A stretch of 64,000 bases of DNA from Verrucomicrobium sp. BvORR034 (GTDB lineage Bacteria > Verrucomicrobiota > Verrucomicrobiia > Verrucomicrobiales > Verrucomicrobiaceae), in assembly GCF_000739635.1 (NCBI RefSeq), contig NZ_BATQ01000012.1, positions 39,383-103,382 on the forward strand, written 5' to 3'. Below the pieces are notes generated by a model, which was given only the letters and a program-made list of their open reading frames with translations, was not told the DNA's origin and ran no database searches. Positions 8,662 through 17,476 of the stretch are shown here, piece after piece (positions within the stretch are counted from its first letter, which is position 1; each line of letters begins with the position of its first letter). The translations under genes were made by a program, and so were the position numbers.

Positions 8662-9261
8662 TCACCGCTTCCGGCGGAACACCGCCACGTGCTTGTCCAC
8701 GTGTTTGCCGGGCGTGAGGAGCTTCCTTGCCAGCGGATTGTGCGTGGTGGTCACCAACTCCGCCCCCAGATTTTGCAGAGCTCCCAGAGCCAGCTCATGC
8801 TCCTTGTCAAAGTAGCTGGTGATGACCAGGAGTCCTTCCTCGTCCACCTTGCTTAGGCCCTGCTCGAAGATCTTCTTCCACAGCTCCGGCCCATGCCAGT
8901 AGTTCTGGTGGCGTAGCAGGACCATGTTGAAATCCTCCCCCATCTGCTTGTGCAGGTGGAGCTTGGTGGCGTCCTCCAGCAGAAACTCCGCTGGCAGATG
9001 AGCGTGGTTCTCCCGTGCCTGCAGGATCTCGCGGATGCGGATGTCCGCTCCCACCAGATTGACCTGCCCCGCCGTCTGGGACTGGCCAAATTTCACCAGC
9101 GTTTCTGCCTCATCGCATCGCCCGCAGGCCAGGTTCAGCACCCGCAGATCCCCGGTGGGAGGCAGGTGCAGATGAGGGGCCACCGAACCTTGGAGAAGGT
9201 TGGTCAATACGGCCATGTCCCCGGCGATGGGGTTGGGATCATCAAGAAAAGACTGGGACAT
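8662..9261 (-). CDS. Class I SAM-dependent methyltransferase
   Basis: The 199-residue protein has a Rossmann-type methyltransferase core. Motif I is VLNLACGRCDE (about residues 41-51), the acidic end of strand 2 is NLVGADIR, and EFLLEDATKL and NMVLLRHQNYW correspond to motifs II and III/IV. Substrate cannot be inferred. It starts 36 bp after trpB on the same strand and may be co-transcribed with it. A small hairpin (gaagc/gcttc) lies just downstream, without a T run. Confidence 0.8.
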   Translation of the reverse strand: MSQSFLDDPNPIAGDMAVLTNLLQGSVAPHLHLPPTGDLRVLNLACGRCDEAETLVKFGQSQTAGQVNLVGADIRIREILQARENHAHLPAEFLLEDATKLHLHKQMGEDFNMVLLRHQNYWHGPELWKKIFEQGLSKVDEEGLLVITSYFDKEHELALGALQNLGAELVTTTHNPLARKLLTPGKHVDKHVAVFRRKR

Positions 9262-9297
9262 GGCAGCTAAAAACGGGGCAGAGAGGACTGAACGAGG

Positions 9298-10524
9298 CTA
9301 GAACTTTAACGTTTCACCCCAGACAAAACGGGCCGCTTGAGCCACGTCTTTATCGCCACGACCGCTCACGTTCACGATGATGATTTTGTCCTTGTCCATC
9401 TGCGGAGCCACCTTCATGGCGTGAGCCAGAGCGTGAGAGCTCTCCAGCGCGGGAATGATCCCTTCGATCTTGGACAGTGATTGGAAGGCATTGAGCGCTT
9501 CGTCATCGGTGGCGTAGGTGTATTCCGCCCGGCCTTGATCGTGCAAATAGGCGTGCTCAGGGCCCACGGCGGCGTAGTCGAGACCGGCGCTGACCGAGTG
9601 CGTGAGCTGAATCTGGCCGTCCTCGTTGGCCAGCAACCAGGTCTTGGCTCCCTGAAGCACTCCCAGGCGACCGCCTTGGAATCGGGCGGCGTGACGCTCC
9701 GGGATGATGCCTTCGCCCCCGGCTTCCACGCCGACCATGCCTACCTCTTTGTCATCCAGAAAGGCGTGGAACAAGCCGATCGCATTGCTGCCACCGCCCA
9801 CGCACGCGATGAGGAGATCCGGCAGGCGCTCTTCGCGCTCCAGAATCTGGCGGCGGGCTTCCAAGCCAATGACGCGGTGGAAATCACGCACCATCATCGG
9901 GTAGGGGTGGGCACCGTAGGCCGTTCCCAGGATGTAGTGGGTGTCCCGTACATTGGTCACCCAGTCGCGCATGGCCTCATTGACCGCTTCCTTCAGAGTC
10001 GCCTGACCGGCTGTCACGGGTACCACTTCAGCACCCAGGAAACGCATGCGGGCCACGTTCAGCATCTGGCGCTCCATGTCCACCTGGCCCATGTAAATCA
10101 CGCACTTCAGCCCGGCACGAGCCGCCACGGTGGCCGTGGCCACGCCGTGCTGCCCCGCACCCGTTTCAGCGATGATACGGGTCTTGCCCAGACGCTGGGC
10201 CAGAAGGATCTGACCCATCGCGTTGTTGATCTTGTGAGCGCCGGTGTGGAGCAGATCTTCCCGCTTCAGGTAGATCTTGGCGCCGCCCAGTTGTTCGGTC
10301 CAGCGCTTGGCGAAATACAGGGGAGTGGGACGGCCCACGTAGTCCGTCAGCAGTTGATCCAGCTCAGCGCGGAATGCCGGGTCATTCTTGGCCTTCTCAT
10401 ACTCCGCGGTCAGTTCCTGGAGGGCAGCCATCAAGGTCTCCGGCACAAACATGCCGCCGTACGGACCGAAGTGGCCGTGGGCATCAGGCATGGAGGCGAG
10501 GGGGGAGGGGGCGGTAGGGGTCAT
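9298..10524 (-). CDS. trpB: Tryptophan synthase beta subunit
   Basis: The 408-residue PLP enzyme condenses indole with L-serine to make tryptophan. The PLP lysine is K98 in [11 protein letters not shown], the phosphate-binding glycine loop is [12 protein letters not shown], and the N-terminal [13 protein letters not shown] and the [14 protein letters not shown] segment are diagnostic of TrpB1. Length is normal. The alpha subunit gene is not next to it, so tryptophan genes are dispersed in this genome. An alternative start at the second Met (SMPDAHG, residue 12) is possible. No Shine-Dalgarno is visible before either start. Confidence 0.97.
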   Translation of the reverse strand: MTPTAPSPLASMPDAHGHFGPYGGMFVPETLMAALQELTAEYEKAKNDPAFRAELDQLLTDYVGRPTPLYFAKRWTEQLGGAKIYLKREDLLHTGAHKINNAMGQILLAQRLGKTRIIAETGAGQHGVATATVAARAGLKCVIYMGQVDMERQMLNVARMRFLGAEVVPVTAGQATLKEAVNEAMRDWVTNVRDTHYILGTAYGAHPYPMMVRDFHRVIGLEARRQILEREERLPDLLIACVGGGSNAIGLFHAFLDDKEVGMVGVEAGGEGIIPERHAARFQGGRLGVLQGAKTWLLANEDGQIQLTHSVSAGLDYAAVGPEHAYLHDQGRAEYTYATDDEALNAFQSLSKIEGIIPALESSHALAHAMKVAPQMDKDKIIIVNVSGRGDKDVAQAARFVWGETLKF

Positions 10525-10590
10525 GGCGGGAAAGTGAGTCTATCGCAATTCCATCGCGGCTCAAAGGGTTGTTGCATTGATGCTTCCGCT

Positions 10591-11685
10591 TCAAGCCTTC
10601 AACTGAAAGTCCTGCTGGGCCAGCACGGCATTGAGCGCCTTGCGATAGGGGCTGGGCATCGGCAGGGCTTCCAGCTTGGCCAGCGGGATCCATTGCAGGC
10701 CTTCTGGAGGGGCCGCCCCGGCCTTTTCTGGCGGGGCATGCACCCAGAGATCCACCTTGTACCGGGTGATCGTGTACTTGGACCGGTGCAGTACCGCAGG
10801 TGGCTTCGGCAGGGCAGGGAGCTCGGGCAGTTTCCACAACCCGGTGCGGCGCTTTCCGGACTCCTGTTGAAGCAGCACCCCTTCCACGCCGATCTGGAAA
10901 TACACGCGCTCGGTCACGGCTGTGATCACCGTCTGTTTGCTCTTCACCGGAAGACTCGTGGGGTCCCGGGTCAGGCAGTGCGGTTGCACCGGGCACGAGC
11001 CGCAGTTGGGCGCACTCACGCGGCAGATCGTCTGGCCCAGTTCCATGAGGGCACTGTTAAACACGCGTGGGCTTTTGGCCGCCTCCACCAGGGCCCGGGA
11101 TCGCTTCCAGAGCCGCGCCATTCCCTCCCGGCTGTCCACCGGGGTGGCGTCGTCCCACACGCGGGAAAGCACCCGCGCCACGTTGCCGTCCACAATCGGT
11201 GCCGCCGCATCGTGGGCAAAGCTGCACACGGCCCCCGCCGTGTAGTCGCCCACTCCGGGCAGGGCCCGCACGCCCTCCAAAGTGGCTGGAAACACGCCGC
11301 CGTGTTCACTTTCCACCCGCTGCGCCATCTGCTGCAGGAACCGGGCGCGCCGGTAGTAGCCCAGCCCTTCCCAGACCCGCAGTACCTCGGCTTCATCTGC
11401 CACCGCTAGAGTCGCCGTGTTGGGGAAGCGTTCCATCCAGCGGGCGTAGTAGCCCCGGTCCAGCACCGTGCTGATCTGCGTCTGTTGCAGCATCATTTCT
11501 GAGACTAGAATGGCGTAGGGATCCGTCGTCTGCCGCCAGGGGTAATCACGGCCGGAGACTGCAAACCAGGCCTCCAGGGCATGGGCGATTTTTGCAGGAT
11601 TGGGCTCAAGGACGTTTTTCACAGGCGGGGAAATCAATCGTGAAGAAACCGGGATGCGGAGTGGGATTTCAAGTCTAACCTGCAT
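10591..11685 (-). CDS. mutY: A/G-specific adenine glycosylase
   Basis: The base-excision repair enzyme removes A mispaired with 8-oxoguanine. With the ATG at 11685 the catalytic residues are E63 (SEMMLQQTQ) and D166 (PIVDGNVARV). The helix-hairpin-helix is LPGVGDYTAGAV. The 4Fe-4S cysteines are C221, C228, C231 and C237 with the expected 6-2-5 spacing. A C-terminal NUDIX-like 8-oxoG recognition domain follows (about 260-360). The first 25 residues look non-conserved, and homology would also fit a GTG start at 11622 giving 343 residues. The more upstream ATG at 11730 would overlap the divergent RNase HIII start and is disfavoured. Confidence 0.95.
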   Translation of the reverse strand: MQVRLEIPLRIPVSSRLISPPVKNVLEPNPAKIAHALEAWFAVSGRDYPWRQTTDPYAILVSEMMLQQTQISTVLDRGYYARWMERFPNTATLAVADEAEVLRVWEGLGYYRRARFLQQMAQRVESEHGGVFPATLEGVRALPGVGDYTAGAVCSFAHDAAAPIVDGNVARVLSRVWDDATPVDSREGMARLWKRSRALVEAAKSPRVFNSALMELGQTICRVSAPNCGSCPVQPHCLTRDPTSLPVKSKQTVITAVTERVYFQIGVEGVLLQQESGKRRTGLWKLPELPALPKPPAVLHRSKYTITRYKVDLWVHAPPEKAGAAPPEGLQWIPLAKLEALPMPSPYRKALNAVLAQQDFQLKA

Positions 11686-11713
11686 GGATTCACGTCTTTT
11701 GCCCAGACCTTCC

Positions 11714-12631
11714 ATGCCCGCCCTCACCACCTACACCAAAGCGCTCACTGAATCCCAGGCTGCCAAGCTCAGGACTGTGCTTCAGGCGAAGGGCTTCAAG
11801 TTCCTGGAGAAGCCCTACTGTCTGTACGCGGCGGAAGGGGCCAAGGTGAACGTGGCCGTGTATGAAAAAGGGCCCAAGATCGTCGCGCAGGGGAAGGGCG
11901 TGGAGGAGTTCATTACTTTTACCCTCGAACCCGAAGTGCTCGGGGTCGCCGAGCTGGGGTACGAGGAGGTGAACCAGCCTGAAATGTTCGAGCCCCACCT
12001 CGGGATCGATGAAAGCGGCAAAGGCGATTTTTTCGGCCCTCTGGTTATCGCGGGTGCCTACGTCGAGGCATCCATGGCACGGAAGCTGCGCGATATGGGG
12101 GTGATGGACAGCAAGCGCATTGGCAGTGATGCCCGGATTGAAGCGATCGCCGGGGACATGCGCGCGGCCCGGGTGGTGCACGATGTGATCGTGATCGGCC
12201 CGGAGAAGTACAACGAGCTGTACACAAAGTTTGGCAACCTGAACCGGCTCCTCGCCTGGGGGCACGCCCGCGTCATCGAGAACCTGCTGGAGCGCGTGCC
12301 CGACTGCCCGATGGCTCTGTCTGACCAGTTCGCCAATCCGCGGGTGCTCCAGAGCGCCCTCCTGGAAAAAGGGAAAACCATCGACCTCCAGCAGCGCACC
12401 AAGGCGGAGAGTGACCCGGCCGTGGCGGCCGCCTCCATCTTCGCACGGGAGAAATTTGTGCGCTGGCTCAAGGAGGCGGGAGACCGGCTCGGCATCGTCC
12501 TGCCCAAGGGGGCATCTCCTGCGGTAAAGCAGGCGGGAGCGGAGCTGATCCGCAAGCACGGAGCCGATATTTTGCCAAAAGTGGCAAAGATGCATTTCAA
12601 GACCGCCATTGAAGTTACAGCAATTGCATGA
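11714..12631 (+). CDS. rnhC: Ribonuclease HIII
   Basis: The 305-residue protein cleaves the RNA strand of RNA-DNA hybrids. The N-terminal TBP-like domain (DUF3378, about 1-85) separates RNase HIII from HII. The catalytic domain begins with GIDESGKGDFFGPLV (D99, E100) and includes GVMDSKRI (D132) and the AESDPAVAAASIFAREKF segment typical of the type 2 RNase H family. I start at ATG 11714, where the TBP-like domain begins. It diverges from mutY by under 30 bp, so both promoters lie within or next to the opposing 5-prime ends. Confidence 0.95.
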   Translation: MPALTTYTKALTESQAAKLRTVLQAKGFKFLEKPYCLYAAEGAKVNVAVYEKGPKIVAQGKGVEEFITFTLEPEVLGVAELGYEEVNQPEMFEPHLGIDESGKGDFFGPLVIAGAYVEASMARKLRDMGVMDSKRIGSDARIEAIAGDMRAARVVHDVIVIGPEKYNELYTKFGNLNRLLAWGHARVIENLLERVPDCPMALSDQFANPRVLQSALLEKGKTIDLQQRTKAESDPAVAAASIFAREKFVRWLKEAGDRLGIVLPKGASPAVKQAGAELIRKHGADILPKVAKMHFKTAIEVTAIA

Positions 12632-12756
12632 TATTTTCTCTGGAGACCCTTGGAAAGCTGGTTTATGAGTTGCTCACGACCAGCGATCTGCAAAAGTTCC
12701 TGTCTGCCGTTCGAAAATCAGCCAAGCAACCTGTTACAGGCTTATGTCAACCGTAA
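12628..12756 (+). CDS. Possible 42-residue protein coupled to RNase HIII
   Basis: A short frame begins with an ATG that overlaps the RNase HIII stop codon (ATGA at 12628-12631) and ends at TAA 12754-12756, 13 bp inside the HU gene. The predicted peptide begins MIFSLETLGKLVYELLTTSD and has an amphipathic, helix-prone composition. The overlap arrangement is typical of translational coupling, but the frame is short enough to be chance and I recognise no family. Confidence 0.3.
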   Translation: MIFSLETLGKLVYELLTTSDLQKFLSAVRKSAKQPVTGLCQP

Positions 12757-13058
12757 CCAAACGTGATCTGGTGGTAGAATTGAGCAACCGTACGGGTTTG
12801 ACGCAGAGTCAGGCCTTCGACCTCTTTCAACAGGCCCTCGACCTCATCACTGAGGAGCTCGCGAAGGGCAACGAAGTCACCCTTCGTCGTTTCGGCACCT
12901 TTGAGGTGCGGGTGACGAAGCCCAAGATTGGTCGCAATCCCAACAAGCCAGGTTCGGAGATGCAGATCCCGCCGCGTACCGTGGTCCGGTTCAAGCCTGG
13001 CAAGGAGATGAAAGCCCAGGTGGGAGCGGTGCCTCCCACGAACGTGGCGGAGGACTGA
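12744..13058 (+). CDS. HU/IHF-family DNA-binding protein
   Basis: The 104-residue histone-like protein has the complete fold: N-terminal dimerisation helices (TKRDLVVELSNRTGL), LRRFGTFEVR, the DNA-binding arm containing KIGRNPNKPGSEMQIP, and the closing RTVVRFKPGKEMK. The Pro in the arm is the minor-groove-intercalating residue. The IGRNPxxP form is nearer to IHF than to E. coli HU. About 10 extra C-terminal residues are present. A weak AGG lies 7 bp before the ATG. It follows RNase HIII closely and may be co-transcribed with it. Confidence 0.93.
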   Translation: MSTVTKRDLVVELSNRTGLTQSQAFDLFQQALDLITEELAKGNEVTLRRFGTFEVRVTKPKIGRNPNKPGSEMQIPPRTVVRFKPGKEMKAQVGAVPPTNVAED

Positions 13059-13059
13059 G

Positions 13060-13668
13060 TCATCCCACCGGCCGGGTTGAAGCTTCTGGCCGGGAGACCA
13101 TCACCGCCTCATACACGAAGGCGGGCGGCAGATTGCCCCAGACCGTGGAGCTGGTCCGCAGCTCCACACAGCGTTCCTTGAGCAGTGCCCGGAATCGCTG
13201 CCCCTGCGGCAGCATGTGGAACCCCGTGTAGGCGAAGGTGACAAACACCCCGCCTGGTCGCAGTCTGGGCAGCACGTGATCGAGGATCGCCGTTTGCAGA
13301 CTCGCGGGGAAGTTGGTCCACGGCAGGCCGCTCACGATGCTGTCGAAGCAGCAGTCCGGTCCCAGATCCCCTGCAAAGTCGAACTCCTGGCAAGGGGCTG
13401 CCTCAAAACGCATGCGCGGATGCTGCTGCCGCAACTGGTCCACGAAAGTCTGATTGAGTTCCAGGCCCAGGTAGCTGGCCCCTTCCGGCAGCACCTCATC
13501 GATCGCTGTGGTGAACGCCCCCGTGCCTGGGCCGAGCTCCAGCACGGAGCGGGCTTTTGCCACCTGAGCGCATTCCACGATGCGTCTCGCCAGTGCGGGC
13601 GAGGAGGGCGCGATCGCTCCGGTGGTCTGCCAATTGGTTAAGAACTGTTGAAAAAATCTCCACGACAT
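13060..13668 (-). CDS. Phospholipid N-methyltransferase-like SAM methyltransferase (PmtA type)
   Basis: The 202-residue methyltransferase carries TGAIAPSSPALARRI near residue 16, the N-terminal signature of the COG3963 phospholipid N-methyltransferase group, followed by motif I VLELGPGTGAF and the SGLPWTNFP segment corresponding to the NPPY-like motif IV. The family makes mono-, di- or trimethylated phosphatidylethanolamine, or is related to rRNA adenine methylases. Membrane lipid methylation is the best inference but is not certain. It converges on the HU gene with only one base between stops, and diverges from the YgdI-like lipoprotein gene. Confidence 0.8.
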   Translation of the reverse strand: MSWRFFQQFLTNWQTTGAIAPSSPALARRIVECAQVAKARSVLELGPGTGAFTTAIDEVLPEGASYLGLELNQTFVDQLRQQHPRMRFEAAPCQEFDFAGDLGPDCCFDSIVSGLPWTNFPASLQTAILDHVLPRLRPGGVFVTFAYTGFHMLPQGQRFRALLKERCVELRTSSTVWGNLPPAFVYEAVMVSRPEASTRPVG

Positions 13669-13731
13669 TCAAGTCACGCTATCCAATGTTGCAGGGGCGT
13701 GCGAATGGTTTTATCGGAACAAGGTCAGCCC

Positions 13732-13953
13732 ATGAAATCGCGCCTCGTTGTTCTCCTAACGTGTGCCGGCACTTTGCTCGTGTCCGGTTGTGGCTCCTCC
13801 CCGTACAAGATCACCTTGCGGGACGGACGTGAGTACCTCACGGCCAGTCGGCCGGAGTTCAACGAGAAGACAGGATATTACAAATTTCGCAGCCAGAACG
13901 ACCGGGACGCGCTCATTCGGAGTGATGAGATCCTGATGATGCAGGAGCTCTGA
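13732..13953 (+). CDS. YgdI/YgdR-like small lipoprotein (DUF903)
   Basis: The 73-residue lipoprotein has a short signal peptide ending in a clear lipobox, LLVSGC, followed by the compact SH3-like domain of the YgdI/YgdR family: ITLRDGREYLTASRPEFNEK, a Gly-Tyr turn, and a final DALIRSDEILMM strand. Members are outer-membrane or periplasmic lipoproteins of unknown function. The ATG at 13732 is the one that gives the signal peptide. maf begins 16 bp downstream on the same strand, so the two probably share a transcript. Confidence 0.85.
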   Translation: MKSRLVVLLTCAGTLLVSGCGSSPYKITLRDGREYLTASRPEFNEKTGYYKFRSQNDRDALIRSDEILMMQEL

Positions 13954-13969
13954 TCCCACCGTACCGACG

Positions 13970-14569
13970 ATGAGTGCAAACCCTGGCCCCCGTGCCCCGC
14001 TCGTGCTTGCTTCAGGCTCACCCCGCCGGGTGGAGCTGATGGAGGAGGCAGGCTATGTGTTCGAAGTGCTGGTGCCTGAAGTGGAGGAAGCGCATGACGA
14101 GTCCCTCACCTGTGAGGCTCTGACCATGGAGAACGCCCGGCTTAAGGGGCGGGTGATCGCCGCCTCCAGGCCGGACGCGGTGGTAGTGGCCGCTGACACC
14201 CTCGTCTATCTGGATGACAAACCTCTGGGCAAGCCGCGCGACATGGAGGACGCCGCCGCCATGCTGCGACGTCTCAGCGGGCGCACGCATCGCGTCTGCA
14301 CCGGCGTGGCCGTCCTGGCCAAAGGGGGCACCGTAGAGCATGCCTTCCCGGTGATCAGCGAGGTCACCTTCAAGCTTCTCACGGAGGAGGTCATTCGCGA
14401 GTATCACTCGAAGATTCAGCCGCTCGACAAGGCCGGTGCCTACGCCGTACAGGACGAGAGCGCCATGATCATCGAGCGGGTCGAAGGCTCCTGGTCCAAT
14501 GTCAAAGGCCTTCCCATGGAGCGCTTGCAGGATGAGCTGGCCAGTTTCCTGAATCCCTCTGTTGATTGA
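13970..14569 (+). CDS. maf: Maf-family nucleoside triphosphate pyrophosphatase
   Basis: The 199-residue enzyme hydrolyses non-canonical or surplus nucleoside triphosphates (dTTP/UTP or modified bases) to monophosphates. The signature LVLASGSPRRVELM is at residues 11-24. Conserved acidic and basic positions follow in VVAADTLVYLDDKPLGKP, LSGRTHRVCTGVAV and the C-terminal DKAGAYAVQDESAMIIERVEGS segment. Length is typical. It lies directly downstream of the YgdI-like lipoprotein gene and converges on the cation antiporter gene. Confidence 0.93.
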   Translation: MSANPGPRAPLVLASGSPRRVELMEEAGYVFEVLVPEVEEAHDESLTCEALTMENARLKGRVIAASRPDAVVVAADTLVYLDDKPLGKPRDMEDAAAMLRRLSGRTHRVCTGVAVLAKGGTVEHAFPVISEVTFKLLTEEVIREYHSKIQPLDKAGAYAVQDESAMIIERVEGSWSNVKGLPMERLQDELASFLNPSVD

Positions 14570-14602
14570 GTGACGCGGGGCCACGAGGAGCCAACGTCAA
14601 CG

Positions 14603-16492
14603 TCAGCTTCCCGGCCTTTCGTTTTCGCGACGAAGGGAGTCTGTGTCCCAGCCTCCGTCCGGTTTGCTGAGGCCCTTCATGTCCGCTGAGAAGAGCTTCT
14701 CCATTTCCTCGATCTGGTCGCGGGCGGCGTTGACATAGGCGGCCCCCAGTTTGTGCTCGTACCAGACGTCCGCCATGGACCGCAGGCTGCGTTCGTCCAG
14801 CTCTTTGAAAAGGCGCGTGGCCCGAAGCGCTTCATGGGCAGGATAGCCCAGTGTGCGCAGCGTCTGCGCCGCCATGTCCAGGGAGCTGCCCAGTGTCTCA
14901 CGGTAGATGTGCTCGATCCCGCGCTTCACCATCTCATAGGCATGCAGGCGGCCCGAGGCGCGCGCCAGAATCGCCAGATGCGGATAGTGATGCTGCACGG
15001 TGTCGATGATCTGCAGCGCCTTGGCCTCGTCATCGATGGCGATGACGATCAGCTTGGCCCGGGCAGCGCCCGCGCTTTCCAGCAGGTCGGGGCGGGAGGC
15101 GTCGCCGTAGAAGAGCTTCAGCCCCATGCGCCGGAGGAAGTCCACCTGGTCAGAGTCCATGTCCAGCACCGTGGCCCCGATGCCGTACGCGCGCAGCAGA
15201 CGGCCCACGATGTGACCGAACCGGCCGTATCCCGCGATCAGCACCGCGTTCTCCTCATCTGGGATCTCGTCCATCGGTCGTTGCTGCTGGGTTTTCAGCA
15301 ACCACGGCAGGAGCACCTTCTCATGCAGCAACAACATCAGCGGCGTCATCGCCATGGAGAGTGCCACCACGGCCACTGTCGGCTTCGTGATGGAGGTCGG
15401 CAGGATGTGACCGGCATCCGCCATGGAGAGCAGCACGAAGCAGAACTCACCCCCCTGCGCGAGTGCCAGCGTGAAGAGACTGGTGTCCGTGCCCGGCATG
15501 CGGGAGAACCGCGCCACGATGAAGAGCACGAGCATCTTCAACCCCAGCAGACCCGCCACGGCCTGGATCATGATCAGCGGCTGAGAAGCGATGAGGCTGA
15601 AATCCACTCCCGCACCCACCGCGATGAAGAAGATACCCAACAACAGTCCTTTGAAGGGTTCGATGTCGGACTCCAGCTCATGGCGGAACTCGCTTTCTGC
15701 CAGCACCACTCCCGCCAGAAAGGTGCCCAGGGCCGGACTCAACCCCACGCTCTGCATGAGCAGCGCGATGCCGATGACCAAAAGCAGCGCCGTGGCGGTG
15801 AAGATCTCCCGCAGCTTCGTGCTGGCCACGAAACGGAAGAGCGGTCCGATGAGGAAGCGCCCGCCGCCGACGATCAAGGCGACGGCCCCGACGGTGAGCA
15901 AGGCCTGGTGCCAGCCCGGGACCACGTCCGCAGCAGCCCCATGGTGGGGGTCAATGGCCACTGGCGCACCACCCACGGCCAACAAGGGGAGAATGGCCAG
16001 GATGGGGATGACCGCGATGTCCTGAAAAAGCAGCACGGCAAAGCTGGCCCGACCCGCCTCGCTCTTCATCTGGCCCTTCTCCGCCAGGGATTGCAGAACG
16101 ATGGCTGTGGAAGACATGGCCAGGATCATGCCGAGGGCCAGACCCTGTTTCCACGGCAGGCCCAGAGCCATTGCCGCCGCCCCGATCAACAACGCCGTGG
16201 CTGCCACCTGCACGCCGCCCATTCCCAAAATCGGCCCGCGCAATCGCCAGAGCAGGCGCGGCTTCAATTCGAGCCCGATGACGAAGAGCATCATCACCAC
16301 GCCGAACTCGGCAAAGTGCATCACGTCGCCCCCCTCCCGGCCCACAAACTTCAGCACAAACGGGCCGATCAAGACCCCGGCCAGCAGGTAGCCCAGCACC
16401 GAGCCCAGCCCGAGTCGTTTGGCGATCGGCACCGAGATGACGGCCGCACATAAATAGATGAAGGCCTGAGCCAGGAAGGAGTCAAGATGCAT
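14603..16492 (-). CDS. KefB/KefC-like monovalent cation:proton antiporter (CPA2)
   Basis: The 629-residue inner-membrane transporter has about 12-13 transmembrane helices (residues 5-395), including the conserved ELKPRLLWRLRGPIL loop and LGTFLAGVVLAESEFRHELE, a core signature of CPA2 exchangers. It is followed by a cytoplasmic RCK/TrkA-N domain (about 415-530) with the nucleotide-binding fingerprint AGYGRFGHIVGR. E. coli KefC exports K+ in exchange for H+ and is gated by glutathione adducts. The KefF-like gene 15 bp upstream strongly supports a Kef role, though glutathione dependence cannot be judged here. Confidence 0.9.
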   Translation of the reverse strand: MHLDSFLAQAFIYLCAAVISVPIAKRLGLGSVLGYLLAGVLIGPFVLKFVGREGGDVMHFAEFGVVMMLFVIGLELKPRLLWRLRGPILGMGGVQVAATALLIGAAAMALGLPWKQGLALGMILAMSSTAIVLQSLAEKGQMKSEAGRASFAVLLFQDIAVIPILAILPLLAVGGAPVAIDPHHGAAADVVPGWHQALLTVGAVALIVGGGRFLIGPLFRFVASTKLREIFTATALLLVIGIALLMQSVGLSPALGTFLAGVVLAESEFRHELESDIEPFKGLLLGIFFIAVGAGVDFSLIASQPLIMIQAVAGLLGLKMLVLFIVARFSRMPGTDTSLFTLALAQGGEFCFVLLSMADAGHILPTSITKPTVAVVALSMAMTPLMLLLHEKVLLPWLLKTQQQRPMDEIPDEENAVLIAGYGRFGHIVGRLLRAYGIGATVLDMDSDQVDFLRRMGLKLFYGDASRPDLLESAGAARAKLIVIAIDDEAKALQIIDTVQHHYPHLAILARASGRLHAYEMVKRGIEHIYRETLGSSLDMAAQTLRTLGYPAHEALRATRLFKELDERSLRSMADVWYEHKLGAAYVNAARDQIEEMEKLFSADMKGLSKPDGGWDTDSLRRENERPGS

Positions 16493-16507
16493 GGCAGTGG
16501 GCGGGAG

Positions 16508-17113
16508 TCAGGAGCGCGTCTGGGGAAGAGGGACCGCAAGATTGAGCGAATCATGAGCCAGCACCTTGCCAGGTTCAAAGGCATCGCTGCACAGATGGGT
16601 CAGCACGTGACGGTAGTGATCCGCGTGCTGTTGAAGTTCAGCTTCTGTGAGCTGAAAAGTCCCGTGAACCACAAACGGCGGCAGAAACTGCATGCGGCAG
16701 AGGCTGGCCGTTTGTTCTAGAGGAGCCAGCAATTGGCGGATGGAGAAGCGGTTGTAGCCCACCGCACAGTAAGCCTCCGCCATGCCTCCGGTGGAGATGG
16801 CCTGGATCCAGAACTTGCCCTCCAGTTCCCGGCCGTTTTCCCCGTAGGCAAAACCGTGCTGCAACACCAGATCCGCCCACTGCTTCAAGATCGCGGGGGT
16901 CGAGTACCAGTAAAAGGGATGCTGAAACACCACACCGTCATGTTGCCGCAGCAGTTCCTGCTCCCTCGCCACCTGGATGTGAAAGTCCGGATACTCTTCG
17001 TAGAGATCATGCACCGTGACGCCCTCCACCCCCTGCGCCGCCGCCAGCAGCGCCTTGTTGATGCGAGACCTCCGAATGGCAGGATGCGCGTGGACGAGGA
17101 GGATGCGTTTCAT
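16508..17113 (-). CDS. KefF-like NAD(P)H-dependent flavin oxidoreductase
   Basis: The 201-residue flavodoxin-fold protein resembles KefF/MdaB-type quinone oxidoreductases. It opens with ILLVHAHPAIRRSRINKALL, the FMN/FAD phosphate-binding start. VVFQHPFYWYSTPAILKQW and the ISTGGMAEAYC loop are family hallmarks. In E. coli KefF binds KefC and activates K+ efflux while detoxifying electrophiles. The same kefF-kefC order with a 15-bp gap here suggests one operon and the same partnership. Confidence 0.88.
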   Translation of the reverse strand: MKRILLVHAHPAIRRSRINKALLAAAQGVEGVTVHDLYEEYPDFHIQVAREQELLRQHDGVVFQHPFYWYSTPAILKQWADLVLQHGFAYGENGRELEGKFWIQAISTGGMAEAYCAVGYNRFSIRQLLAPLEQTASLCRMQFLPPFVVHGTFQLTEAELQQHADHYRHVLTHLCSDAFEPGKVLAHDSLNLAVPLPQTRS

Positions 17114-17212
17114 AACGGGAGCGACAGCAGGAAGGGAGGCTACGCCAGCCGGATCAACTGGGACACTCGCGATTTCAGCAGATCCGGTGGGACTTGCAAT
17201 GAGACGGAGAGC

Positions 17213-17476
17213 TCAGAGAGTGTGCAGAGAAGTGGCCAACCCCACTTGGGAAAGGGCTTTTTCTAGTTCTGCTTTGCTATTAGGGCTTATCACTGACGCC
17301 AGGATGTCGACGTCTTTGGTCATGGCAAAGCCTGCAAAGGAGATGACATCTTGATACAGCGGCACTGCTGCTCCACCCAAAAACACAAATTTGGCACCTT
17401 GAGTTTTCGCGACCTGCTCAAACAGCCGGGCGGTTAGGGATAGTGCCGCAGCAATGGTTTCGTGAGTGAGTTTCAT
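17213..17476 (-). CDS. Truncated nucleotidyltransferase-like protein (toxin-like remnant)
   Basis: The 87 residues hold the start of a polymerase-beta-like nucleotidyltransferase of the AbiEii/DUF6036 kind: a FVFLGGAAVPLY loop (GG at 34-35) and TKDVDILA with the two metal-binding aspartates (D55, D57). Family members are usually more than twice as long. The frame stops soon after and only 100 bp separate it from kefF, so the remaining catalytic acid and C-terminal half are missing. Its start overlaps the stop of the upstream winged-helix gene by 4 nt, as in toxin-antitoxin operons. It is probably a decayed gene. Confidence 0.55.
   Translation of the reverse strand: MKLTHETIAAALSLTARLFEQVAKTQGAKFVFLGGAAVPLYQDVISFAGFAMTKDVDILASVISPNSKAELEKALSQVGLATSLHTL

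Noticed and set aside
9481..11409. Very long open frame antisense to trpB and mutY
   Set aside because: It mirrors the codon structure of two confident genes, has no recognisable domain and is His/Arg-rich as expected for GC-rich antisense frames. The same applies to long antisense frames over the antiporter, histidine kinase and second PVC dehydrogenase genes.
13074..13102. GC-rich inverted repeat near the stops of the HU and methyltransferase genes
   Set aside because: The arms are only 6 bp, lie inside the methyltransferase coding sequence and have no T run, so a bidirectional terminator cannot be supported.
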